Shown piece after piece: positions 34,881 to 42,676 of a stretch of 64,000 bases of DNA (positions within the stretch are counted from its first letter, which is position 1; every line of letters starts with the position of its first letter). The notes beneath the pieces are model-generated. The model saw nothing but the letters and a program-made list of their open reading frames with translations. It had not been told where the DNA came from and searched no databases. Source of the DNA: UTCHB3 sp964531325 (GTDB lineage: Bacteria; Bacteroidota; Ignavibacteria; Ignavibacteriales; Ignavibacteriaceae); contig CAZHCW010000017.1 in NCBI GenBank assembly GCA_964531325.1, positions 23,018-87,017 of the forward strand. The letters are read 5' to 3'. A program made the translations under genes and the position numbers.

Positions 34881-34969
34881 ATGGTGCCGAAAGCCGGGGT
34901 CGAACCGGCACCTGGTGTGAGCCAGACTGGATTTTGAGTCCAGCGCGTCTGCCAATTTCGCCATTTCGG
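34881..34969 (-). tRNA. tRNA-Leu (anticodon CAA)
   Basis: Minus-strand cloverleaf. The acceptor GCCGAAA (34963-34969) pairs with TTTCGGC (34885-34891). The anticodon loop CTCAAAA gives CAA, there is a long class II variable arm, and the T arm is GCCGG-TTCGACC-CCGGC. The 3' CCA is encoded (34881-34883) and followed by a T-run. Confidence 0.95.
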
Positions 34970-34972
34970 CAT

Positions 34973-35003
34973 CAAAAAAAAGTGCCACATTCGGTAATGT
35001 GGC
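34973..35003 (-). terminator. intrinsic terminator between tRNA-Phe and tRNA-Leu
   Basis: On the minus strand an 8-bp stem GCCACATT/AATGTGGC (34984-34991 with 34996-35003) has a four-base loop and is followed within three bases by eight Ts (complement of 34973-34980). It lies between the two tRNAs and ends only three bases before the tRNA-Leu 5' end. Confidence 0.8.
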
Positions 35004-35009
35004 TTAATG

Positions 35010-35082
35010 TGGGCAGGGACGGAATTGAACCGCCGACACAAGGATTTTCAGTCCTTTGCTCTACCGACTGAGCTACCTGCCC
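35010..35082 (-). tRNA. tRNA-Phe (anticodon GAA)
   Basis: Minus-strand cloverleaf. The acceptor GGGCAGG (35076-35082) pairs with CCTGCCC (35011-35017). The D arm starts TAGCTCAG, the anticodon stem-loop AAGGA-CTGAAAA-TCCTT gives GAA, and the T arm contains GTTCAATTC. The 3' CCA is not encoded, unlike in the neighbouring tRNA-Leu. Confidence 0.95.
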
Positions 35083-35147
35083 TCCAAAAATTTAGACTTC
35101 AAATTTAAGCATTTTTACAATATTAAGCAAGTGCTTATCAACAAAAA

Positions 35148-35230
35148 ATCAAAAAAAAATTTCAGAGTTAAGAGAAAAATACCGAAATCAGCCAATTTCA
35201 TGTATTTATTCAATTTCTCTTAACTCTGAA
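35148..35230 (-). terminator. long-stem terminator after the Asp-box secreted protein
   Basis: A perfect 17-bp inverted repeat (35161-35177 with 35214-35230, arm TTCAGAGTTAAGAGAAA) encloses 36 bases that contain a smaller GAAAT/ATTTC pair. On the minus strand it is followed by a run of Ts (complement of 35151-35159). It begins 10 bases past the stop codon. Confidence 0.8.
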
Positions 35231-35239
35231 GCCAAAAAA

Positions 35240-37522
35240 TTATTTCATCAATAACATCTTTTTTGTCGAACGAAAAGTATTTTGTCCGTCAGCAGAAACC
35301 GCTTCAATAGTATAGAAGTAGGCACCTGAAGCTGCATTTTGCATCGCTTGATTGTGCGAGTGCATTCCTGCGGGAAGAACACCTTTTTGGAACTGTTCAA
35401 CAAGATTTCCTGCTGCATCGTAGAAACTAAGTTTTACATTACTTTCAGCGGGCAGTGAAAATGAGATCGTAGTTGAAGGATTAAACGGATTTGGGAAATT
35501 TTGATGAAGTGCATACACCGAAGGGGTGGTCACAATAGCATCAACAATGTTTGAATATTCAAATCTGCCGTCAAAATCAACTTGACGGAGTCTGTAAAGA
35601 TAACGACCCGGTTTGTCGATTGATTTGTCAGTGAACAAATATTCATTGGATTCGGAGGTTGTGCCTTTGCCATCAACAAATGCGATTTTGTTCCATGATA
35701 GACTTCCGGAGGCATCATCGGAAGCTCTTTCTATTTCGAAGCCTCTGTTGTTGGTTTCTGTCGCTGTACTCCAGTCGAGTCTCACATTAAAACCATCAGA
35801 TGTGGCGGCGAAGGAAGAAAGTTCAACAGGAACAACACCATTAATAGTTACCGTGGCAGTTCTTTTATGTACAGGAATTCCTCTTGGTCCTTTTCCTGTA
35901 ACAGTAAGTGTATAATTTGCTTCGGGTATGCCACCTGAGGTGATGATCCAAAGTTTTAAACTGTCGGGATAAGAGGTGAGGGAATCCTTCCCTTCAAATC
36001 TGAATGTAAAATTTCCCGTTGTCGGAGTAGGGGAAATAGCAGCAGTAAACTTCACCGATTTTTCATAAGCTTTAACAGAAGGGACAGAAACATAAACGAA
36101 TGCACTGTCGGCATCAATTGCTGCTGTTACGGTTGAAGGGAGAACTCTCATAGCATAATCGGGGAAATATGCTCCGTATGCTCCATAACTGTTGCTTCTA
36201 AAATCAGTATATGCCATAAATGCCTGATTGTCAACTGACTGTATGGCATCGTAGTCACCTTGATAGTTGGCACCTGTTCCTGACTGAATCTTTATTTTAA
36301 ATGTACGGTTGGTCACTCTCTGATTGGGAGCAAAATTCTGCCCGCCATCGTCGGAATAAGTTGCATATACATCCATACTGTCTGAAGTGGGAACTCTACG
36401 AGTGTCGTAAAACTTTACATAGAGTCTTCCAGAGCTGATATCGCACCATATAGCAGGGAAGAAACTGTGATTTGATTGTGGATTAGGATCGTCGTTCACA
36501 ACTTTTGCAGCAGACCAGGTTGCACCATAATCGGTAGAGTAACGCGAGAAGATATCAGATTTATTGCCGGATCCTGATGGACTGTTAGATGCATAAACGA
36601 GATATAATCTACCCCTGTAAGGCCCGTTGCTGTTATCCGCGGCAATCATTGGATATGGTCTGGTTCTCATGTTTTGAATAGTAGATCTGCCGGAAATTTC
36701 TGTTCCGATCACATTTGAAAATGTTTGTTGTGATTTGAGAGTAAAGGTTGCTCCACCATCAGTTGAATGATAAAAGCTATAAATACCTGCAGCATTGGTT
36801 CCTGAATGAGTTACTACATAAACAGATCCACCATCCACCCAGGTTGAACCGTTGAAATAACTGCCAACAGCCGACATCATTCCGGGAAGTGCTTGAGTTG
36901 ATAACTGAGTAACGCGAGCAAATGTAAGTCCACCATTTGTACTTCTGTGTATATAACCAACTCCTGAACCACCGGTCATTACATTATAAATGTAGTTAGA
37001 GTATGGACCTGAGGTTTGGTCAATCGCCATCCAGTTTTTATCAACCCCGTCAACACCGGTAACGGCAGCAGTCCAGGTTTGTCCACCATCGGTTGATCTA
37101 ATGTTCTTTGAACCGGTAATGTTACCATACATGCTTTGATAGTGTAGAACCCCATCAATACCCCAGGCTGTAAGTGGATCACCTTGAACAGAAACACCAA
37201 AGGAAGGAACAATTCTGGTCCAGTCGTGTCCATCGGCTGTATAATATGCTGCATTAATATTGTATGCAGCAAACATTCTCATTGGATTTGTTGGGTCCAT
37301 AGAGAAATGAGGTTCGGCTTGTTCAGTGCCAAAGAAGAAATTGTCATAGTCACCGATATTTACAGGTGTTGACTCGAGTGAAAGAAAAGGGGGGGCAAAT
37401 TTTTGCCAGTCACCGGGCAGGCGGTCAAAAATTGCGTCAGAGTTATTTTGTGCATTTACGGTGATGAATCCGCAAATCAGCAAAAAAAATGTGGCTATCC
37501 GGTTTAGTATCGAAACCGTCAT
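35240..37522 (-). CDS. secreted Asp-box (BNR/sialidase-like) protein with T9SS sorting domain
   Basis: 760 residues. A signal peptide (about 1-24, ending 'FITVNAQNN') is followed by a likely beta-propeller with at least five Asp-box-type motifs: 'STDGGQTWT', 'STNGGLTFA', 'STDGGATFT', 'STDYGATWS' and 'YSDDGGQNFA'. Asp-boxes occur in sialidases and many other propellers, and no sialidase arginine triad or FRIP motif is recognised, so activity is not claimed. Residues about 570-660 are a fibronectin-like module. The last 85 residues begin 'LHQNFPNPFNPSTTI', a type IX secretion sorting domain. A GGAG ribosome-binding site is six bases before the ATG. It is a single-gene unit with its own strong terminator. 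Confidence 0.85.
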   Translation of the reverse strand: MTVSILNRIATFFLLICGFITVNAQNNSDAIFDRLPGDWQKFAPPFLSLESTPVNIGDYDNFFFGTEQAEPHFSMDPTNPMRMFAAYNINAAYYTADGHDWTRIVPSFGVSVQGDPLTAWGIDGVLHYQSMYGNITGSKNIRSTDGGQTWTAAVTGVDGVDKNWMAIDQTSGPYSNYIYNVMTGGSGVGYIHRSTNGGLTFARVTQLSTQALPGMMSAVGSYFNGSTWVDGGSVYVVTHSGTNAAGIYSFYHSTDGGATFTLKSQQTFSNVIGTEISGRSTIQNMRTRPYPMIAADNSNGPYRGRLYLVYASNSPSGSGNKSDIFSRYSTDYGATWSAAKVVNDDPNPQSNHSFFPAIWCDISSGRLYVKFYDTRRVPTSDSMDVYATYSDDGGQNFAPNQRVTNRTFKIKIQSGTGANYQGDYDAIQSVDNQAFMAYTDFRSNSYGAYGAYFPDYAMRVLPSTVTAAIDADSAFVYVSVPSVKAYEKSVKFTAAISPTPTTGNFTFRFEGKDSLTSYPDSLKLWIITSGGIPEANYTLTVTGKGPRGIPVHKRTATVTINGVVPVELSSFAATSDGFNVRLDWSTATETNNRGFEIERASDDASGSLSWNKIAFVDGKGTTSESNEYLFTDKSIDKPGRYLYRLRQVDFDGRFEYSNIVDAIVTTPSVYALHQNFPNPFNPSTTISFSLPAESNVKLSFYDAAGNLVEQFQKGVLPAGMHSHNQAMQNAASGAYFYTIEAVSADGQNTFRSTKKMLLMK

Positions 37523-37627
37523 GAGTGCTCCAATCGATTGTTGTATTAAATGAGAATAGTGAGAAGAGCAAGTTACAAAGAATTTTTTAAATTATGAAAT
37601 GAGAAGGAATTATTTTTTAATATTTCC

Positions 37628-37635
37628 TAAATTTG
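37628..37635 (+). promoter_or_regulatory. -7 element (TAAATTTG) of the purC operon
   Basis: TAAATTTG fits TAnnTTTG and lies 19 bases before the ATG at 37654. No TTTG is seen at the -33 position. If it is used, the TTG at 37633 cannot be the purC start. Confidence 0.45.
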
Positions 37636-37653
37636 TTATTCAATTTCAAAAAA

Positions 37654-38559
37654 ATGATAGATATGCCCAAAGTCCTTTTAAAACCGGAATTTAAGAATCT
37701 TAACCTTATAGCCTCAGGCAAAGTAAGGGAAATTTATTCAACGGGAGAAAATTTATTGTTTGTCTCGAGTGACAGACTCTCGGCATTTGATGTTATAATG
37801 AATCAGGGGATTCCCTATAAAGGTGCAGTCTTAAACTCAATTTCAGCTTTTTGGTTTGATTATACCAAGGATTTGATACCTAACCACTTCATCACAATGG
37901 ATGTAAATAAATATCCTGCAGAATTTAAGGATTATCTCCCCGAACTGGAGGGTCGGTCGATGCTGGTAAAAAAAGGGAAAATTGTTCCGATTGAGTGTAT
38001 AGTCCGGGGTTATTTAAGTGGAACAGGCTGGAATGATTACAGAGCAACAGGAAGAGTTTCGGGAATCAAACTGCCTGTCGGACTTCTCGAGTCGGAAAAA
38101 CTTGATGACCCAATTTTTACCCCTTCCACAAAAGCAGAGATAGGCAAACACGACGAGAACATCTCTTTTGAAACAGCTTGTGAGACAGCCGGTAGAGAGT
38201 TGATGGAGAATATTAGAGAAAAAGCGATCACCATTTACAGAAAATGTTCTGAATACGCTCTTGAGAGGGGTGTGATTATCGCTGATACAAAAATGGAATT
38301 TGCGCTCGATTCAGATGGGGAATTGATGCTGGCAGATGAAGTGCTTACGCCTGATTCTTCCCGGTTTTGGGATATTGCAAGTTATGAACCCGGAAGAGCA
38401 CAAAACAGCTACGATAAACAATTTGTAAGAGATTTTTTACTCTCAATTGGATTTAACAAACAACCTCCTGCTCCTGATCTCCCGGAGGAGATTATTCAAA
38501 AAACATCTGAAAAATATCTTGAAGCCTATTCCAAACTGACCGGAAAAACACTTATTTAG
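37654..38559 (+). CDS. purC: phosphoribosylaminoimidazole-succinocarboxamide synthase (SAICAR synthetase)
   Basis: A 301-residue enzyme that condenses CAIR with aspartate in purine biosynthesis. Family text includes 'SGKVREIYSTGENLLFVSSDRLSAFDVIMNQGIPYKG', the ATP/substrate segment 'VKKGKIVPIECIVRGYLSGTGWNDY', 'GKHDENISFE' and 'IADTKMEFALD' with 'LADEVLTPDSSRFW'. This is the longer, eukaryote-like PurC form of about 300 residues. In-frame starts are TTG 37633, ATG 37654 and ATG 37663. The ATG at 37654 is preferred because a -7 element overlaps the TTG. It is the first gene of a close-packed purC-pgsA-pgpA-cinA unit; pgsA begins at the very next base after the stop. Confidence 0.95.
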   Translation: MIDMPKVLLKPEFKNLNLIASGKVREIYSTGENLLFVSSDRLSAFDVIMNQGIPYKGAVLNSISAFWFDYTKDLIPNHFITMDVNKYPAEFKDYLPELEGRSMLVKKGKIVPIECIVRGYLSGTGWNDYRATGRVSGIKLPVGLLESEKLDDPIFTPSTKAEIGKHDENISFETACETAGRELMENIREKAITIYRKCSEYALERGVIIADTKMEFALDSDGELMLADEVLTPDSSRFWDIASYEPGRAQNSYDKQFVRDFLLSIGFNKQPPAPDLPEEIIQKTSEKYLEAYSKLTGKTLI

Positions 38560-39159
38560 ATGATACTTCCAAACCAGCTCACTGTTTTAAGGATTATTCT
38601 TACTCCTTTCGTGGTGTTTTTTATACTAAGCGACGGTAATTATTTTAATGAAATTGCGTTGGTTATCTATGTTATAGCTGCACTTACAGACTGGTATGAT
38701 GGTTGGCTGGCAAAAAAATTTAATTACTTCACCAACTGGGGTAAGGTTTGGGACCCAATTGCCGACAAAATATTGACTGCCGGCACAATGATCTCATTAG
38801 TAATTCTTGGTATATTTAACATTTATCCGGTAATTGTAATAATTCTTCGTGATGTATTTATGACCGGTTTCCGCTCCTGGGCTGAACACACAGGAAAACC
38901 ATTCCCGACAAGCAGATATGCAAAAGTTAAAACATTTATAGAGATGGTTTACCTTAATTATGTGTTGTTAACTTATCTACTCATGAATTCCTCCGTGTTA
39001 CCGGATAAATTCCGCAATTTTTTTGCCTCTATCTTTGTTAAAGAGGTGATTGATTGGGGGCTTATTGTAGTTGCCATTATTACAGTTCACTCTGCGTATA
39101 TTTATATTAAAGATAATTTACATTTATTTGAGGAAATTCTAAAGCGTGACAAATCTTAA
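38560..39159 (+). CDS. pgsA: CDP-diacylglycerol-glycerol-3-phosphate 3-phosphatidyltransferase
   Basis: A 199-residue inner-membrane enzyme that makes phosphatidylglycerophosphate, the first committed step to phosphatidylglycerol. The CDP-alcohol phosphatidyltransferase motif is 'DWYDGWLAKKFNYFTNWGKVWDPIADK' (about residues 47-73), containing all the metal-binding aspartates. The usual Arg after Ala is Lys here (LAKK instead of LARR). Several hydrophobic helices surround it. The next gene encodes the phosphatase for its product, so the two steps are encoded together. Confidence 0.93.
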   Translation: MILPNQLTVLRIILTPFVVFFILSDGNYFNEIALVIYVIAALTDWYDGWLAKKFNYFTNWGKVWDPIADKILTAGTMISLVILGIFNIYPVIVIILRDVFMTGFRSWAEHTGKPFPTSRYAKVKTFIEMVYLNYVLLTYLLMNSSVLPDKFRNFFASIFVKEVIDWGLIVVAIITVHSAYIYIKDNLHLFEEILKRDKS

Positions 39160-39610
39160 TGTGATGCACAAATTTCTGGGAAGTGGATTGCTGACCGGTT
39201 ATTTGAAAGGTCCAACGGGGACTTATGGAAGTTTGGTAGCGCTTTTAATTTATTTGATACCGGGTGTTTCATCTCTGATTATCCTCATCCCGTTGATACT
39301 AATCACCTCGTTTTATGGAATATGGGTTTGTGGAAAGTTTGAACATCTATATGGAACTGATCCAAAAGAAGCGACCATAGATGAATTTGTCGGGATGTGG
39401 ATTTCCCTGATCCTGGTTCCTGCTTCAGCAGGTTATCTTCTTGTCGCTTTTCTTTTATGGCGGATATTGGATATTGTAAAACCTTTTCCGGCAAGGAATT
39501 TTGAAAAACTAAAAGGCGGTCTCGGTGTAATGGCCGATGACATCATGAGCGGAATTTATACTTTTTTGATCATGCGTATTATTCTAATTTTGTTTCCTGA
39601 GGTCAATTAA
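39146..39610 (+). CDS. pgpA: phosphatidylglycerophosphatase A
   Basis: A 154-residue membrane phosphatase that turns phosphatidylglycerophosphate into phosphatidylglycerol. Family motifs are 'KGPTGTYGSLVALLIYL' near the start, 'DPKEATIDEFVGMWISL' in the middle (acidic active-site residues) and 'DIVKPFPARNFEKLKGGLGVMADD'. The GTG at 39146 overlaps the pgsA end by 14 bases and has GAGGAAA 10-13 bases upstream. An ATG at 39164, just past the pgsA stop, is the alternative but lacks a ribosome-binding site. Confidence 0.93.
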   Translation: MTNLNVMHKFLGSGLLTGYLKGPTGTYGSLVALLIYLIPGVSSLIILIPLILITSFYGIWVCGKFEHLYGTDPKEATIDEFVGMWISLILVPASAGYLLVAFLLWRILDIVKPFPARNFEKLKGGLGVMADDIMSGIYTFLIMRIILILFPEVN

Positions 39611-40866
39611 TGAAGGCTTATATTATCTCAATTGGTGATGAATTACTGATTGGGCAAACTATTAACTCAAATGCATCATATATCGGTGCAAAACTAAGTG
39701 AAGCGGGGATAGAGGTTTCCAAGATAATCACTACGGCCGATTCTAAAGAAGATATCCTGGCTGATTTAAGTGAAGCTCGTAAGAGATCGGATGTAATTAT
39801 TGTGACCGGTGGACTTGGACCCACTCACGATGATATCACAAGAGAAGCGATATGTTCATTTTTTGATTCAGATTTGCGTCGCGATGAAGATGTCTTGAAT
39901 GATATAAAGGAGCGGTTTGCAAAATTTGGGAGGGAAGTTACCCCAACCAACGAAGATCAATGCCGTGTTCCTGGGTGCTGTATTGCCATAAGAAATTTTA
40001 ACGGGACAGCTCCCGGTTTTTGGATCGACAAAGATAATAAGGTTTTTGCAGTGATGCCGGGCGTACCCGGTGAGATGAAGGCAATGATGAACAATTTTGT
40101 GATGCCAAACCTCACTGCCAGATTTAACGGCAAATTGAAACATATTGCGCGATTAAGTGTGCTAACCACGGGCATAGCTGAATCTACTCTTTTTGATAAA
40201 CTTTCACCCATCGATGAAGTATTCAAAGGTGTTAAAGTTGCATTTTTACCCAATCTACAAGGAGTAAAAATAAGGATAACTGCCGAAGCTGAAACAATGG
40301 AACAGGCGAACGAACTCGTAAATGTTGCAAATCAACAATTAAGATTGCGGGCAGGTCGTTATGTTTATGGTAAAGGTGAAGAACAGCTGGGCCTCGTAAT
40401 TGGTAATCTTTTAAGAGAACGACAGATGACAATTTCTGTTGCTGAATCATGCACAGGTGGGTGTATTTCAAATTTGATCACCGATTTTTCCGGCAGTAGT
40501 GAATATTTTGAACGAGGAGTTATCGCTTACAGTAACGCTGCAAAAGTTGAGATTCTTCAGGTTGATGAAGATTTGATTCAGGAAAAAGGTTCTGTTTCAG
40601 AAGAAGTGGCAATTGAAATGGCAAAAGGGATAAGAGCCATTTCGGGAACTGATCTTGGTGTGTCAATCACGGGTATTCTTGGACCAAAAGGTGCTACACC
40701 CACAAAACCTGTTGGCCTTGTTTATATTGCAGTTGCCTCTCACGAAAAAGCTGTCTCGAAAAAATTTAATTTTGGGGGTGCGAGGATCGAGAACAAAGTT
40801 AGAGCATCACAAGCAGCACTTGAAATGGTTAGAAGATTTATTCTCGGGATAACCCTTGAGGCATAG
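39610..40866 (+). CDS. cinA: CinA family protein (NMN deamidase / ADP-ribose pyrophosphatase type)
   Basis: 418 residues in two domains. The N-terminal molybdopterin-binding-like domain (about 1-170) has 'ISIGDELLIGQTINSNASYIG' and 'DVIIVTGGLGPTHDDITREAI'. The C-terminal CinA deamidase domain (about 260-415) has 'VAESCTGGCISNLITDFSGSS' and 'GVIAYSNAAKVEIL'. Two-domain CinA proteins recycle pyridine nucleotides. The ATG overlaps the last base of the pgpA stop (TAATG), so translation is coupled. recA follows 103 bases downstream, the cinA-recA order seen in many bacteria. Confidence 0.94.
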   Translation: MKAYIISIGDELLIGQTINSNASYIGAKLSEAGIEVSKIITTADSKEDILADLSEARKRSDVIIVTGGLGPTHDDITREAICSFFDSDLRRDEDVLNDIKERFAKFGREVTPTNEDQCRVPGCCIAIRNFNGTAPGFWIDKDNKVFAVMPGVPGEMKAMMNNFVMPNLTARFNGKLKHIARLSVLTTGIAESTLFDKLSPIDEVFKGVKVAFLPNLQGVKIRITAEAETMEQANELVNVANQQLRLRAGRYVYGKGEEQLGLVIGNLLRERQMTISVAESCTGGCISNLITDFSGSSEYFERGVIAYSNAAKVEILQVDEDLIQEKGSVSEEVAIEMAKGIRAISGTDLGVSITGILGPKGATPTKPVGLVYIAVASHEKAVSKKFNFGGARIENKVRASQAALEMVRRFILGITLEA

Positions 40867-40969
40867 AAAATTAAAAGATCGATTTTGCTTCTTTTAAGCT
40901 CCTTATTAGAAAGTGATCTTAATACGGAAGTAGAATTTTACAAAACTAAATCAATTTTAGGAGTCATAT

Positions 40970-41986
40970 ATGGCTGATTCACACGATGTAAAAAATAAAA
41001 TTATTGATGACACCATTTTAAATATTGAGAAGGCTTTTGGTAAAGGCTCAATCATGAGACTTGGTGACGGGGTGATCAACAAAGTTGAGTGTATCCCCAC
41101 GGGTGCACTTTCACTAGACAGGGCTCTTGGCATAGGTGGAATTCCCCGAGGAAGGATCACCGAGATTTATGGTCCTGAGTCCAGTGGAAAAACCACAATT
41201 TGTCTCCATGTAATTGCTGAGGCACAAAAGACGGGTGGAATTGCAGCTTTTATTGATGCCGAGCATGCACTCGATTTAAATTATGCCAAAAGGCTTGGTG
41301 TTGACACTCCAAATTTGCTCCTGTCGCAGCCCGATTTTGGGGAACAGGCACTCGAAATTTGTGATACTCTGGTAAGAAGCAATGCTCTTGATGTTATTGT
41401 CATCGATTCAGTTGCGGCTTTGGTTCCCAGAGCTGAGATTGAAGGTGAGATGGGAGATTCCCACATGGCTGTTCAAGCAAGACTCATGTCGCAGGCTCTC
41501 AGGAAACTGACGGGGGCAATTTCCAGATCAAAAACTGCGGTTATTTTTACAAATCAGTTGAGAAGTAAAATCGGAGTCATGTTCGGAAATCCGGAAACCA
41601 CAACAGGCGGAAATGCATTAAAGTTTTATGCATCCCTTAGAATGGATATCAGAAGAGTGGCACAGATCAAAGAAGGCACTGATGTAGTTGGCAACAGAAC
41701 AAAAATCAAAATTGTTAAAAGCAAGGTTGCAGCACCATTTAAAGAAGTTGAATTTGACATTCTTTACAATGAAGGTATAAGCAAAACGGGTGATTTGATC
41801 GATCTCGGTGTTGATACGGGGATCATCAAAAAAGGTGGAAGCTGGTTCACTTTTGGCGAAGACAGATTCCAGGGGAGAGAACAATTCAGACAAAAACTGC
41901 TGGAATTCCCTGATATGTTCGATCGTCTTGCAATAGAAGTTAAAACAAAGATCGGACTCATTGAGCCGGTTGTTGTTAAAGAATAG
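40970..41986 (+). CDS. recA: recombinase RecA
   Basis: A 338-residue DNA strand-exchange protein and LexA coprotease. Walker A 'GPESSGKT' is at residues 68-75, the Walker B strand is 'LDVIVIDSVAALVPRAEIEGEMGD', loop L2 is around 'NQLRSKIGVMFGNPETTTGGNALKFYAS', and the C-terminal domain ends 'IGLIEPVVVKE'. The C-terminus is shorter and less acidic than in E. coli. AGGAG at 40958-40962 is seven bases before the ATG, one of the clearest ribosome-binding sites in the window. An intrinsic terminator sits between it and recX. I did not find a convincing LexA box upstream. Confidence 0.98.
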   Translation: MADSHDVKNKIIDDTILNIEKAFGKGSIMRLGDGVINKVECIPTGALSLDRALGIGGIPRGRITEIYGPESSGKTTICLHVIAEAQKTGGIAAFIDAEHALDLNYAKRLGVDTPNLLLSQPDFGEQALEICDTLVRSNALDVIVIDSVAALVPRAEIEGEMGDSHMAVQARLMSQALRKLTGAISRSKTAVIFTNQLRSKIGVMFGNPETTTGGNALKFYASLRMDIRRVAQIKEGTDVVGNRTKIKIVKSKVAAPFKEVEFDILYNEGISKTGDLIDLGVDTGIIKKGGSWFTFGEDRFQGREQFRQKLLEFPDMFDRLAIEVKTKIGLIEPVVVKE

Positions 41987-41994
41987 ATTAAATG

Positions 41995-42018
41995 GGCATC
42001 GTAACAGATGCCTTTTTT
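41995..42018 (+). terminator. recA terminator / recA-recX attenuator
   Basis: GGCATC at 41995-42000 pairs with GATGCC at 42007-42012, followed directly by six Ts. It lies between the recA stop and the recX ATG at 42023, so recX would be made by read-through. Confidence 0.85.
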
Positions 42019-42022
42019 ACTT

Positions 42023-42676
42023 ATGGCTGAAATATTAAATATAAAACTTAAAAACGAAAATTTTGCAATTGTCGAGTTCGATTCCGGAGTGGGTCTCGTT
42101 GTGCCCAAATTGCTTGTTTATGAACTTGGGCTGCGAAAAGGAGATATCCTCGGCGACGAAGCCCTGGACTCTTTGTCAAGAGAAAACGAACTTTTCAGTT
42201 GTGAACAAAAGGCTTTAGGTTATCTGGGACGAAGACTTCATTCAAAAATGGAACTTCGAAGAAAACTTTATCAAAAAAAGTTTACAAAACCGGTGATAGA
42301 GTCGATTATCGAAAAGTTATCAAACATAAAATATATCGATGATAGAAAATATGCTGAATTGATGATTAATGAATCGATGAATCTTCGACACGACGGGGTG
42401 CAAAAAACAAAAGCCCGTTTGATGGAAAAAGGTGTAGATAAAAAGATAATCGAAGAAATGCTTGCCGAGACAAAAGATATCGATGTGGAGATGGACAATA
42501 TTAAACTGGTTGGCAATAAGAAACTTTTATCGTTGAAAAAACGATTTACAGATAAAAGGCAGGTTGATCAAAAATTAACTGCCTATCTTGTTGGAAAAGG
42601 TTTCTCTTTTGAGATTATTAAAGAATATCTAAAATCTGCCGGAACCGATCCCGGTGATTTTGAGGAATATATATGA
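42023..42676 (+). CDS. recX: regulatory protein RecX
   Basis: A 217-residue modulator that caps RecA filaments. It has the three-helix tandem repeats of the family: 'ALGYLGRRLHSKMELRRKLYQKKF' near residue 72, 'IKYIDDRKYAELMINESMNLRHDGVQKTKARLMEKGV' near 110, and a third degenerate repeat to the C-terminus. An upstream in-frame ATG at 42008 falls inside the terminator stem, so the ATG at 42023 is the start. The gene lies 36 bases behind recA. Its end overlaps the next gene by four bases (ATGA). Confidence 0.9.
   Translation: MAEILNIKLKNENFAIVEFDSGVGLVVPKLLVYELGLRKGDILGDEALDSLSRENELFSCEQKALGYLGRRLHSKMELRRKLYQKKFTKPVIESIIEKLSNIKYIDDRKYAELMINESMNLRHDGVQKTKARLMEKGVDKKIIEEMLAETKDIDVEMDNIKLVGNKKLLSLKKRFTDKRQVDQKLTAYLVGKGFSFEIIKEYLKSAGTDPGDFEEYI

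Noticed and set aside
35326..37272. Sialidase activity for the Asp-box protein.
   Set aside because: Asp-boxes alone are not diagnostic, and the arginine triad and FRIP motif of sialidases were not found.
40867..40969. LexA/SOS box upstream of recA.
   Set aside because: No convincing inverted repeat of a known LexA type. TTAAAAG/CTTTTAA at the start of the gap is AT-rich and without a following T-run.
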